Shown: piece by piece, positions 34,894 to 43,167 of the stretch
Layout of the letters: every line of letters starts with the position of its first letter
Position numbering within the stretch: position 1 is the stretch's first letter
Source of the DNA: Myxococcaceae bacterium
GTDB taxonomy: Bacteria; Myxococcota_A; Polyangia; Polyangiales; Ga0077539
Reading direction: 5' to 3'
DNA length: 64,000 nucleotides
NCBI GenBank assembly: GCA_004297725.1
Contig: SCUS01000054.1
Coordinates: 51,595 to 115,594, forward strand
Notes under the pieces: generated by a model
Told to the model about the DNA's origin: nothing
Databases searched by the model: none
What the model saw: the letters and a program-made list of their open reading frames with translations, nothing else
Position numbers and translations under genes: made by a program

Positions 34894-34969
34894 TCGGAAT
34901 ACTGACAAATCTCAGCTCGGGCCGTCGTAATCATGACAAGTCGATTCTGGCTACATCGGAATCGTGACA
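34894..34969 (+). promoter_or_regulatory. Three 14-bp direct repeats at exact 31-bp spacing (activator-site-like)
   Basis: Copies start at 34894 (TCGGAATACTGACA), 34925 (TCGTAATCATGACA) and 34956 (TCGGAATCGTGACA). They share TCGKAATnnTGACA, and the start-to-start distance is 31 bases both times, close to three helical turns, so bound proteins would sit on one face. The last copy ends 19 bases before the putative sigma-54 promoter upstream of the sigma-factor gene. This is the layout of an upstream activating sequence for an enhancer-binding protein; the protein is unknown. Confidence 0.65.
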
Positions 34970-34987
34970 GCGGAATCGGGCCGAGTG

Positions 34988-35004
34988 CTGGCATCAAACT
35001 TCCA
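34988..35004 (+). promoter_or_regulatory. Putative sigma-54 (-24/-12) promoter of the sigma-factor gene
   Basis: CTGGCA, 6 bases, TTCCA matches the sigma-54 consensus YTGGCA-N6-TTGCA at every position but the G of the -12 GC. The GG-N10-CC spacing is correct. A transcript would begin near 35015, giving a leader of about 85 bases before the ATG at 35100. The three upstream repeats strengthen the call; the -12 mismatch weakens it. Confidence 0.45.
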
Positions 35005-35099
35005 TAGGAGCCCGATGCGGGTCGAGTCGTCTGGCAGCCCAAGCGTGCTGCGGAGCCTCGACACCATCAGACAAACCTTCTCCGTGATTCACGGAATGG

Positions 35100-35813
35100 A
35101 TGCATCTCATGCTGGATCAGGCGACATCCGAGACCGCTCCGACTCCCCACTCTGGCGCTCGCATGACCGATGAACTCGCGCGCCGGTACCTCGCGCGGGT
35201 GACCGTGCACGCCCGGCGGATGGCCCGTCGGCTCCCTCCGCACATCTCCCTCAACGACCTCATCAGCGCGGGCCTCCTGGGCGCGGTCGAGGGTTATCTC
35301 CGCTACGATCCAGAGCGCGCGGAGACCCTCGATGCCTTCATCGATCATCGCATCCGGGGAGCGCTCGTCGACGAGCTCCGCCGGGCCGACCCGCTCAGCC
35401 GCGCGCAGCGCCACTTCGCCCAGCAGCTACGCCGCGTCACGCGGGCCGCCAACGACTCCCACCTCGCTTGTGACGAGTCGGTCGCGAAGGCCCTGGGGCT
35501 GAGCCTCGCGGAGTTCCGATCGCGCGTCGCCCAGATCCACGCCGCGGCGACGATACAGGGCGCGGACTGCGACGAGCGCGTCGCGGAAGAGACCGTGATG
35601 CCCGACGACGAGGTGGCCAGGAGGCAGGAGCGCAGGCGCCTCGCCACCGCGACGGAGCTCCTCCCGCCGCGAGAGCGCGAGCTGCTGCGACTGCACTACG
35701 AGGAGGGGCATAACTTCCGCGAGATCGGCGGCCGCTTCAGCGTCTCCGAGTCGCGCATCTCCCAGCTCCACACCCACGCCATCCAGAACCTCCGGACGAT
35801 CCTCTCGGCCTGA
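35100..35813 (+). CDS. Alternative sigma factor of the sigma-70 family, FliA/SigB-like
   Basis: This 237-residue RNA polymerase sigma factor shows region 2 as ISLNDLISAGLLGAVEGYLRY, then DAFIDHRIRGALVDELRRADPLSRAQR, which is characteristic of sigma-28/SigB rather than ECF factors. Region 3 is present (DESVAKALGLSLAEFRSRV). Region 4 is LPPRERELLRLHYEEGHNFREIGGRFSVSESRISQLHTHA, with a clear helix-turn-helix. No flagellar genes or anti-sigma factor are adjacent, so a stress, developmental or motility role cannot be chosen. Start 35100, 35109 or even 35163 (MTDELARR). It appears to be controlled by the repeat/promoter block upstream. A kinase gene follows 310 bases downstream on the same strand. 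Confidence 0.88.
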   Translation: MHLMLDQATSETAPTPHSGARMTDELARRYLARVTVHARRMARRLPPHISLNDLISAGLLGAVEGYLRYDPERAETLDAFIDHRIRGALVDELRRADPLSRAQRHFAQQLRRVTRAANDSHLACDESVAKALGLSLAEFRSRVAQIHAAATIQGADCDERVAEETVMPDDEVARRQERRRLATATELLPPRERELLRLHYEEGHNFREIGGRFSVSESRISQLHTHAIQNLRTILSA

Positions 35814-36123
35814 GCGAGGCGCTCCCAAGCATCCCATCACGAGATGACGCTTCGGCGATGTCGAGACGGGATTGCGGAGTTCGTCGTGTCAATCGATATC
35901 AATCCACGCATGGACGGCCATGGCCCTGAGGTCATGTCGTCTCTTCGCTGGTCATCTCTCAATATCGGGAGAAAAAACGGATTGTCGCTCAACTCCTCGC
36001 CGCGAGGGTCGATAATACGGGATAACAAGCTCCCGCCGATTCATGCCCGCTTTCTTCGGTAGGCGTCTCGGGGGCATCGGCTCGGATCTCACGCGATAGA
36101 GTCACAAAGGGGCGACGACGCTC
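35814..36123. other. Lower-GC intergenic region upstream of a kinase gene
   Basis: These 310 bases have an AT content well above the surroundings (GAGAAAAAACGG near 35968, GATAAT at 36011-36016). A 72-codon open frame (35844-36062) has no recognisable family. The region probably carries the terminator of the sigma gene and the promoter of the kinase; GATAAT could be a -10 element, but no good -35 sits 16-18 bases before it. The 14-bp repeat of the upstream block was not found here. Confidence 0.4.
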
Positions 36124-37437
36124 ATGGAAGAGTTCACGAAGCTGGCGACCGGGACGATGGTGGCCGGGCGTTATCGGATCCTGAAGGTGCTCGGCACGGG
36201 CGGCATGGGGGCGGTCTACCAGGCCGAGGACACCCACTCCTCCATGACGGTCGCCCTCAAGACGCTTCGATCCGACCGGTACGACCGGGAAGACCTCGTG
36301 ACGCGCTTCGAGCGGGAGGCCTACGCCGAGGCGCGCATCGGCCACCCGAACATCGTGGGCGTCCACGCGCTCGGTCACGACGACGCGCTACGCACGCGCT
36401 TCATCGTGGAGGAAGAGCTGCGGGGCGCGGACGTGGCGGGGTGCCTCGACGAGCTCGGGAGCCTCTCGGCGCTCTCGGCCATCGCGATCGCGCTGCCGGT
36501 GATGGATGCCCTCATCGCCGCCCACGCGGCGGGCGTCATCCATCGGGACATCAAGCCCGAGAACGTGTTCCTTCACGAGATGGACGATGGCACCGTCGTG
36601 CCCAAGGTCATCGACTTCGGCATCGCCAAGCTGACCGACGGGCTCGGTCACAGGAGGAGCACCGAGACGGGCATGGTCTTCGGCACGCCCTGGTACATGT
36701 CTCCCGAGCAGGCCGTCGGCGACAGCGCCATCGACGCGCGCACGGACGTCTGGAGCGTCGGCGCGATGCTCTACGAGATGCTCTGCGGGGCGCCTCCCTT
36801 CCGGGGCAGCAACCCCAACGCCGTGATGGCGCAGGTCATCTACGGCCGCCCGACGCCGCTGCAGCACCACTGGCCCGAGGTCCCCGCCGACCTCAAGGAG
36901 GTGATCCACAAGGCCCTCGAGCGCGACCGCGAGAAGCGCCACGCCACGATGAGGGAGTTTCGCGACGCGCTCGTCGCGCACAGCCTGTGGCGAGACGTCA
37001 CCCCGGAGATCGCCCAGAGCCTGCTACCCCGGCCGAGCTCCTTCGTGGGCATCAGCGAGGTGCTCCCGCCGGAGTTCAGGGACGGCTCCGGTGAGCGCAT
37101 GCGATCGCCCCTGTCGGCGCGCACCGGCGAGGAGGCCGCGTGGCCGAGCGAGGAGGCCTTCGAGCTGCTCCCGCTGGTGTCTACCGCGCCGCCGGACCTC
37201 GTCGCCCCGTCGCTCCCCGGTGACCCCGCGGCCAGTCCGGTGGAGAGCCCGCGGCCGCGGGTGGAGTTCGGCCCCCCGAAGTCCTCCGCCCGGACCCCAG
37301 GCCGGTCGCCGTGGCTCGCGTCCGCGGCGAACTTCGTCCTCGCCCTCTTCAGCGGGGCCGCCGTCGCCTTCGGCGTGATGCCCTCGATCGAGTCGCCGCT
37401 CTCCCCTCCGCATCACGGCCGCTGCTGCGATCGCTGA
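36124..37437 (+). CDS. Ser/Thr protein kinase with C-terminal membrane helix
   Basis: This 437-residue kinase has its domain at about 18-285: LGTGGMGAVYQAED, VALKTLR, HRDIKPEN near residue 139, KVIDFGIAKL and FGTPWYMSPEQAVGD, all catalytic motifs intact. Residues 290-395 are a Pro/Ser-rich linker. A hydrophobic segment at about 399-422 (WLASAANFVLALFSGAAVAFG) should anchor it, leaving about 15 residues (including CC) outside. Position next to a sigma factor suggests the two act in one regulatory unit, for instance kinase control of the sigma factor, but this is inference. The 3' end overlaps the convergent lipoprotein gene by 25 bases. Confidence 0.9.
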   Translation: MEEFTKLATGTMVAGRYRILKVLGTGGMGAVYQAEDTHSSMTVALKTLRSDRYDREDLVTRFEREAYAEARIGHPNIVGVHALGHDDALRTRFIVEEELRGADVAGCLDELGSLSALSAIAIALPVMDALIAAHAAGVIHRDIKPENVFLHEMDDGTVVPKVIDFGIAKLTDGLGHRRSTETGMVFGTPWYMSPEQAVGDSAIDARTDVWSVGAMLYEMLCGAPPFRGSNPNAVMAQVIYGRPTPLQHHWPEVPADLKEVIHKALERDREKRHATMREFRDALVAHSLWRDVTPEIAQSLLPRPSSFVGISEVLPPEFRDGSGERMRSPLSARTGEEAAWPSEEAFELLPLVSTAPPDLVAPSLPGDPAASPVESPRPRVEFGPPKSSARTPGRSPWLASAANFVLALFSGAAVAFGVMPSIESPLSPPHHGRCCDR

Positions 37438-38165
37438 TACGTGTTGCCGACGTCGTCGGTGGTCACCGTGGCGAGGCCGCCCTCCGCCACCACCCGCAGG
37501 TCGTCGGTGAGCACCCTCGTGCGGAAGCGCCAGCCCGCCGGGAGCTGCAGCCGCGCCCCGAGCTCGGCCAGCGAGGCCTCGGTCTGCGCCTCGCGCTGCA
37601 CCGTGTACGACTGCATCACGAACACCCGGCTCATCGGGTCGATGAGCTCGTACACGCGCCCCCCGGCGGCGAAGCGCACCGTCGTGTCGCGCCGCACGGT
37701 GCGCTCGGTGTACGGCGACGAGCCCGCGGCGGCGACCGCGATGGGCAGCTCGATGCGCCCCGCCACGCGCATCGGGATGCCGCCCACGGAGCGCACCGCC
37801 GGGTCTTGCACCACCGCGCTCTCGAAGGCGTCGATGGTCCAGTAGCGAGGGCCGTTGATCACCGCCACCGCGACGCCGAGCTCGGCCCGCAGCCCCGCGA
37901 CGGTGAGCCCGCGCCACGCCGCGTCGGGGCACTCGTTGAGCCCGTAGGTGTTGTAGACGTCGAGCGCCACGGTCGCGCCGGTGACCGCGCCCGCGAGCAC
38001 CTCGCAGTAACGGCGGCCGCGTACGTCGCGCGTAAAATCTGCGTCCGCGGCGGCGGGCGCGTCTGTCGAGGCGGCGTCGTGCGCCCCGGCGTCGGCGACC
38101 GGCGTCGACTCCGAGCCGCAGCCGAACAACACCAGCGAGCACACGAGAGGCATCAGGGACTTCAT
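37413..38165 (-). CDS. Lipoprotein, unknown function
   Basis: This 250-residue exported protein has a short signal peptide and lipobox (LVLFGC), an Asp/Ala linker (VADAGAHDAASTDAPAA), then a domain from about residue 50 (RYCEVLAGAVTGATVALDVYNTYGLNECP, DAFESAVVQDPAVRSVGG, ERTVRRDTTVRFAAGGRVYELIDP). I do not recognise the family; two conserved-looking Cys (YCEVL, NECPD) could form a disulfide. Its 3' end overlaps the kinase gene by 25 bases. Upstream (from 38166) lies the large repeat element, which therefore sits in the divergent promoter region. Confidence 0.75.
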   Translation of the reverse strand: MKSLMPLVCSLVLFGCGSESTPVADAGAHDAASTDAPAAADADFTRDVRGRRYCEVLAGAVTGATVALDVYNTYGLNECPDAAWRGLTVAGLRAELGVAVAVINGPRYWTIDAFESAVVQDPAVRSVGGIPMRVAGRIELPIAVAAAGSSPYTERTVRRDTTVRFAAGGRVYELIDPMSRVFVMQSYTVQREAQTEASLAELGARLQLPAGWRFRTRVLTDDLRVVAEGGLATVTTDDVGNTYQRSQQRP

Positions 38166-38243
38166 GGACGGCGATGTTTGTATTCATGCAAACACACGTC
38201 AAGTCGTCATTGCGTGCGGGGTGTGGATTGTGGTGAAGGTAAT

Positions 38244-38617
38244 GGTTCATGGGTGTAAGTCGCTCGGTTGGCGTTGGGTTTTGCGCAACGGTTCATCGGT
38301 GGCGCAAATCGCTTGTTTGACGCTACGGGTTCGCGCGTAACAGGTCATGGGTGCAAGTCGCCTGTTTGATGCTGAGGGTTCGCGCGTCAGTCCTTTCAAG
38401 GCCTCATGGGACACCTTGACCACTCATGCCTGGGGTCAGGCGCTGCACGCCGATGAAGAGGCCGCACGCCGTACCCCAGGCATGAGTGGTCAAGGTGTCC
38501 CATGAGGCCTTGAACGGGCTGACGCGCGAACCCGTGGCGTCCAACGAGCGACTTGCGCCACCGCTGAACTCTCCCCTCCAACGAGCGGCCTGCACCACCA
38601 CTGAGCCCTTACTCGCG
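38244..38617. repeat. Palindromic repeat element: three direct and two inverted ~50-bp units around a hairpin
   Basis: Three head-to-tail units (starting near 38244, 38290 and 38343) share GGTTCATGGGTGCAAGTCGC followed by a TTTGA-GCT-GGGTTCGCGCG tail. Two more copies lie in the opposite orientation (about 38518-38570 and 38571-38617). The units are 46-53 bases long and imperfect. The two sets flank the long inverted repeat, so the whole element is roughly symmetric. No open frame of note and no transposase are present. It lies between divergently transcribed lipoprotein genes. It may be a non-autonomous mobile relic or an RNA-forming repeat. Confidence 0.75.
38376..38533. repeat. 61-bp inverted repeat with 41-bp perfect core (large hairpin)
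   Basis: The arms are 38376-38436 and 38473-38533. The inner 41 bases (38396-38436 against 38473-38513) are perfectly complementary, and the outer 20 have two mismatches. The loop is 36 bases. The arms begin with TCAAGGCCTCATGGGACACC. Such a stem could extrude as a cruciform or, if transcribed, form a very stable RNA hairpin. It is not followed by a T-tract and lies between divergent genes, so a simple terminator role does not fit. Confidence 0.85.
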
Positions 38618-38691
38618 AGGCGCCCTGCGAAGGCGGGCTGAGCGGGCGGACAAGGTGACACCGTCGCGCGCGGCGCCGTATGGTCGCGCCG

Positions 38692-40638
38692 ATGTTGCGG
38701 CGGTCAGCGATGGGCTCGGTGGTCAGAGGTCTGGGCGGGGTTCGTCCCGCGGTGGGCGGGGCGTTGCTCGCGGGCGCGCTCGGCCTCGGCTGCGATGCGC
38801 CGCCGGCGGTGCCCACGCCCGCGGAGATCTTCGATCCCCGACCGGGGCACAACTTCGCGGCGCCCACGGGCGAGGTGAGCATCCGGGCGATCACCGACCG
38901 CACGGTGTGCTTCACCACCGACGGCACGATGCCCGACCTTCGCGACGGGGCCTGCGTCGGCGCGACCACGGCGCGGCTCTCCGCGGAGCATCGCATCCGC
39001 CTCGACTGCGCCGGCGACACGTCGGCCACCTCCATCCGGGGCATCAAGCTCGCGTTCGACTGGCCCTCGACCGACGGGAGCCTGGTGCAGATCGTGGCGG
39101 GCAACTTCACGCTCGACTGCACGCCGCCGGCGCTCGACAGCGACGGCGACGGCGTGCCGAACGGCATGGACAACTGCCCCATGGCCGCCAACCGCGACCA
39201 GGCCGACGCGGACATGAACATGATCGGCGACGCGTGCGAGGCGATGGGCGCGCCGGACGCCGACCGCGACGGCCGACCCGACGCCGCGGACAACTGCCCG
39301 AGCGTGTGGAACGTCAACCAGGGCGACGACGACCGCGACGGCGCCGGCAACGTGTGCGACCCGACGCCGCGCGGCCCCGATGTGCTGCCGTGGACCAACG
39401 GCACCCTCGCGCGGGCCTTCGTCGCGTGGAAGGACGAGCTCCAGTGCAGCCTGAACGGCTGCAGCAACCCGAGCGGCGCCGGCCGATGGAGGGGTGGCTG
39501 CGAGCACGGCGGAACCATCGAGTGGGACGTCTCGCTCAGCGGGTTTCGCGTGGTCAGCCGGTTCACCTACCAGGGCTGCGACAACACGGTCACCATCCCG
39601 GTGCACGACTACGCGCGAGACCCGCGCGGCACCGACCCGGCGGCGACGCGGATGTTGCCGGTGCGCCTCACGGGCAACGGGACCTTCTCTCAGGACATCG
39701 ACTTCGGCGGCAACGGCACCGAGAGCGGGACGGTCATGGTCACCGGCGCGTTCACCGGGACCGTGGTCTCGCACATCCAGATCCGCGACTCGGCGCGCGC
39801 GCCGGGCGGGTACTTCTCCGTCGCCTGCTCGGAGGACCCCATCGACCAGGAGATGTGCGCCCCGAGAAACCTCCTGGTGAACTACCTGTACTCCGACTGG
39901 CGCTGCGAGCCCGGTGGATGTCCGATGACCCCCGCGGCCCTCGTCGACAGCGACGGCGACGGCGTCTTCGACGACTACGACAACTGCCCGAGGTCGGCCA
40001 ACCCGACGCAGGCCAACGCCGACTTCGACCGCGAGGGCGACGCGTGCGACGCGTCCACCAGCATGACGGACTCCGATCGCGACGGCGTGCCCGACGAGGG
40101 CGACAACTGCCCGATGGTCGCGAACCCCATGCAGCAGGACGCGGACATGGACGGCCAGGGCGACGCCTGCGACGCGCCTCCCACGAGCGCGGAGACGTTC
40201 TCGCTGCTCCAGGTGAAGCTCGGTCGGTGCCTCTACGATGACGGGAGCGACGTGCGATCGACGACGCGCTGCGACCGCGCGCAGCGCAACCAGCAGTGGG
40301 AGCTCATCGACGTGGGCCGCAGCCGCCGGGTGTTTCGCAACCTGGCCTCGATGCGCTGCCTCGCCGCGTCGAGCTGGGTCGGCAGCATCGACATGGCCGC
40401 CTGCGACCAGGGCAGCGCCAGCCAGCAGTGGACCCTGGAGCGCTACGACCAGGGCGGCTTCGACATGCGGTACCCGCTGCGGCTGCACAGCGCGGCGTTC
40501 AACTTCTGCCTCTACACCGACGGCACCAACAACGTGTACGCCTCGCAGGGCAACTGCGGGCTGCTCGGCACCGAGAGCGGCCGCAAGGTCGGCATCTACC
40601 CGGGCGGCGACTTCTCGATGGCGCCGCTGCAGCCGTAG
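38692..40638 (+). CDS. Lipoprotein with thrombospondin type 3 repeats and ricin-type lectin domain
   Basis: This exported surface lipoprotein of 648 residues has a signal peptide ending ALGLGC. Calcium-binding TSP3-like repeats occur twice in pairs: DSDGDGVPNGMDNCP, DADRDGRPDAADNCP and again DSDGDGVFDDYDNCP, DSDRDGVPDEGDNCP, each closing with GDACD or NVCD. The part between is beta-rich with several Cys. The C-terminal 140 residues look like a ricin B lectin (CDRAQRNQQWELIDVG, CDQGSASQQWTLERY; QxW motifs), so carbohydrate binding is likely. Starts at 38680 and 38692 are possible; the latter gives a better signal peptide. Confidence 0.83.
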   Translation: MLRRSAMGSVVRGLGGVRPAVGGALLAGALGLGCDAPPAVPTPAEIFDPRPGHNFAAPTGEVSIRAITDRTVCFTTDGTMPDLRDGACVGATTARLSAEHRIRLDCAGDTSATSIRGIKLAFDWPSTDGSLVQIVAGNFTLDCTPPALDSDGDGVPNGMDNCPMAANRDQADADMNMIGDACEAMGAPDADRDGRPDAADNCPSVWNVNQGDDDRDGAGNVCDPTPRGPDVLPWTNGTLARAFVAWKDELQCSLNGCSNPSGAGRWRGGCEHGGTIEWDVSLSGFRVVSRFTYQGCDNTVTIPVHDYARDPRGTDPAATRMLPVRLTGNGTFSQDIDFGGNGTESGTVMVTGAFTGTVVSHIQIRDSARAPGGYFSVACSEDPIDQEMCAPRNLLVNYLYSDWRCEPGGCPMTPAALVDSDGDGVFDDYDNCPRSANPTQANADFDREGDACDASTSMTDSDRDGVPDEGDNCPMVANPMQQDADMDGQGDACDAPPTSAETFSLLQVKLGRCLYDDGSDVRSTTRCDRAQRNQQWELIDVGRSRRVFRNLASMRCLAASSWVGSIDMAACDQGSASQQWTLERYDQGGFDMRYPLRLHSAAFNFCLYTDGTNNVYASQGNCGLLGTESGRKVGIYPGGDFSMAPLQP

Positions 40639-40689
40639 AGCGCCTCGACGGAACCTTCCCGGCCGCCGCGGTGTCGGTCAGGCAACGCC

Positions 40690-41778
40690 GTGCTGCACCC
40701 CCGCTCGCTCTCCCTCGTCGCGCTCGCTGCCCTGATCCTCCCGCGCCCGGCGAGGGCGCAGTGCACGCTCGTCGGGGACGCCGTCGTGGGCGCGGTGAGG
40801 GTGCCCGGCGCCGAGGGTCCCTTCACGCTGCGGGAGCGGGCGCGCGTGGTGCTGCGTGGCGCCGAGGCGCGCGTCGAGGGCGTCGCTCCCATCGCCTTCG
40901 AGGGCACCGCGCCCGCGGGGGCCGTGACCCTGTTTCTGCGAGCGCCGCAGCGCATCGGCGGCGTCGTCGGAATCGGCGCGGGCCTCCCCTTCGTCGCCTC
41001 GCGCGCCGACGGACCGTGGGTGATCGGTACCGTCCGCAGCCCCGCCGGGCTCACCGTGGGAGGGGTGTCGGTTCCGTGTGCGGCGCTCACCCTCGAGGCG
41101 CCTGCGGCCGCGCCGGAGGCGGCGCCCGTTCCAGAGCACCGGGCCAACCCCCGATGGATCCCGCACACGACGGCGCGCGAGGTCTTTCGCTGCACGGAGC
41201 GCGGAGGGGCCCGAGGGTGCGCCACGGTGAACCTCGGGCGGTGTCAGCCCATCGGGGACGGCTCGGTGTGCGGGTATCACCCGTCGGGCGGGGCGCTGAC
41301 GGTCTTCGCGGCGCCCTCCGATCGGCCCGGCGTGCGGAGGGTGCGGGTGCGGGCGACGCGCGACATCGTGTTCGCCGACGAAGACCGCCGGGGGCCGTGG
41401 CTCCTGCTGCGCTCGCGCTCGTATTCGGGGGAGGTGCTCGTGGTGCGAGGCTGGGTGCGCGCCTCGGAGGTGCGGTGGCGCCAGGAGACCCCGCCCCATC
41501 TCCTGTCGAGCCCCGGAGGCGTCACGACGGCGGGCTGGGGCGTCGCCGGGGACGTGCGACGGGGGTACGGGGAGATCACCCCGGGGAGCGCGGTGATGTC
41601 GCGCGACGGGACGCGCTGGGGCGCGACCGCGGGCCCGTGGTGCGCGCAGGTGTTTCAGTGGGAGGGGCAGGCGACGCTGGCGGTGCCGATCCCCGGGGCG
41701 GCGCCGGCGATGGCCAGGGTGCGCCCGGAGGACGTGCGGTGGGTGGATCGCTGCGAGGCCGTCGAGGCGTCGCGATAG
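40690..41778 (+). CDS. Exported protein of unknown function
   Basis: This 362-residue protein starts at GTG (40690). The signal peptide (SLSLVALAALILPRPARAQC) is cleaved probably after ARA. The mature protein is beta-rich (FTLRERARVVLRGAEARVEG, PWVIGTVRSPAGLTVGGVSV), and the second half carries Trp/Arg-rich strands (RRGPWLLLRSRSYSGEVLVVRGWVRASEV) that may be an SH3-like domain. Six or more cysteines suggest disulfides. I do not recognise the family. It follows the TSP3 lipoprotein by 51 bases and abuts the convergent gene at 41780. Confidence 0.72.
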   Translation: MLHPRSLSLVALAALILPRPARAQCTLVGDAVVGAVRVPGAEGPFTLRERARVVLRGAEARVEGVAPIAFEGTAPAGAVTLFLRAPQRIGGVVGIGAGLPFVASRADGPWVIGTVRSPAGLTVGGVSVPCAALTLEAPAAAPEAAPVPEHRANPRWIPHTTAREVFRCTERGGARGCATVNLGRCQPIGDGSVCGYHPSGGALTVFAAPSDRPGVRRVRVRATRDIVFADEDRRGPWLLLRSRSYSGEVLVVRGWVRASEVRWRQETPPHLLSSPGGVTTAGWGVAGDVRRGYGEITPGSAVMSRDGTRWGATAGPWCAQVFQWEGQATLAVPIPGAAPAMARVRPEDVRWVDRCEAVEASR

Positions 41779-41779
41779 C

Positions 41780-42886
41780 CTAGAAGGCGGCGTCGTCGGC
41801 GTTGCCGGTGTTGCGGGCGCGCTTCAGCTCGAGCGTCCAGGTGCCGGTGGTGGCGTTGAACTGCGCGAGCGCTCGCACGTCGGCGCGCGAGCCCGACGGC
41901 AGCCGCGAGTACACCCCGGGGAACGAGTCTCCCGCGGCCCAGGTGAGCGCCGGGTTGAAGGGCGTCGCGTCCCAGATCCAGAGCGGTCCGTTGACGACCC
42001 CGCGGCCTGCGGCGGAGACCGCGGGCATGGAGCCTGGCAGGGTGGCCGTGCCGGGTTCGACGTAGGCCGAGATGCCGACGTCGTCGAGGCGGCCGTTGTT
42101 GGGGCTGGCGTTGAGGGTGCCGTCGTCGATCCACTGGTCGTCGGCGGTCTGCGAGGGCGCGGTGCGGGCGGCCTTCCAGTGCCAGACGTCCCAGGTGGCA
42201 CCCATCGGCGCGGCCATCCCCGCCCGGACCGTACCGGCCTCCGCATGGCAGCCCGACACGCAGCCGCCCGTCGCGAAGCCCGGGTCGTTGATCGGGAACA
42301 TCAGGTACGCCCGGTCCTCGTCGCCGCTGCGCGACCAGGTGGTGCCGTTGTACGCGTACTGGCGGCGCGCGGTGCTCGCGCCCACGGTCTGCGATCCCTC
42401 GGTGGTCTCCGTCCAGCGGGCGAAGAAGTAGATGTACTGGCTGTCATAGACAGACCGCAGCGTCGCCGTCGCGATGCCCGGGGTGCCCGTTCCGATGAGC
42501 AGCGGGACCGCGCTCTCGAAGTTGCCCCACGCGGCGACGCCGTCGTCGCGGCCGTCGATCTGCGGCGGTCGCGCGACCCGGGTCGACACGATGCGAGAGG
42601 ACGACGCGGTGGTGCCGTCGAAGTCGAGCGTCAGGACGTTGGCCCCGCGGTGCGAGGCGCCTCCGTTGTTGTTGGAGAGGGCGAAGGCGAAGCTCGTGTC
42701 GGTGGGGGGAGCGATCGCCGGTGCGCCGGCCGGACCCGTCGCGCCCGCCGCGCCCGCTGGACCCGCCGCGCCCGCAGCCCCCGCCGCGCCCGCCGGACCC
42801 GTCGCGCCCGCAGGCCCCGTCTCTCCCGCACAGCCCATCAGCAGTGCCGCGGTGACCAGAGCCGAAAGTTGAACTGTTGATCGCAT
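41780..42886 (-). CDS. Lipoprotein with collagen-like segment and ethylbenzene-dehydrogenase-like haem domain
   Basis: This 368-residue lipoprotein has a lipobox (ALLMGC), then about 14 Gly-X-Y triplets (GETGPAGATGPAGAAG...). The main domain has IDGRDDGVAAWG, LRSVYDSQYIYFFARWTETTEG and AYLMFPINDP, resembling the gamma-subunit-like haem-binding domain of ethylbenzene dehydrogenase. A CVSGCH motif is a CX3CH variant of the c-type haem site, followed by TWDVWHWKAAR as in that family. It may be an extracellular electron carrier. Its stop is one base from the convergent stop at 41778. The collagen-like stretch probably acts as a spacer from the membrane. Confidence 0.8.
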   Translation of the reverse strand: MRSTVQLSALVTAALLMGCAGETGPAGATGPAGAAGAAGAAGPAGAAGATGPAGAPAIAPPTDTSFAFALSNNNGGASHRGANVLTLDFDGTTASSSRIVSTRVARPPQIDGRDDGVAAWGNFESAVPLLIGTGTPGIATATLRSVYDSQYIYFFARWTETTEGSQTVGASTARRQYAYNGTTWSRSGDEDRAYLMFPINDPGFATGGCVSGCHAEAGTVRAGMAAPMGATWDVWHWKAARTAPSQTADDQWIDDGTLNASPNNGRLDDVGISAYVEPGTATLPGSMPAVSAAGRGVVNGPLWIWDATPFNPALTWAAGDSFPGVYSRLPSGSRADVRALAQFNATTGTWTLELKRARNTGNADDAAF

Positions 42887-43167
42887 CGTCAATCTCCGGT
42901 GTCCTGCCGAGATGGGGAACAACGCACAGACGCGCCCTCCGACGGACTCAAGGGAGAGGTCTTCGGAGCGATCTGCTGGACGCCCCTTTGGCGTCGGCGA
43001 AACCGCGAGCGAGCAAGGTGCGGACCGTCGTGGGGATTGGAGCCCACATCCAAGTTTGGAACTCTCCCGCGGCTGCGCTGGCGCGCTGATCGCGATGTCC
43101 GATGCGCGCGATCGGCTCGCCCGCGGCGCAACCGGCGCACCCCGGGCGCAGGTGCTGCGCGTTGGCG

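Noticed and set aside
34529..34930. Open frames of about 130 codons on both strands upstream of the sigma factor
   Set aside because: Unstructured Pro/Arg-rich translations without a ribosome site; one overlaps the regulatory repeats.
35844..36062. 72-codon open frame between the sigma factor and kinase genes
   Set aside because: No ribosome site or family resemblance, and the region is better explained as regulatory DNA.
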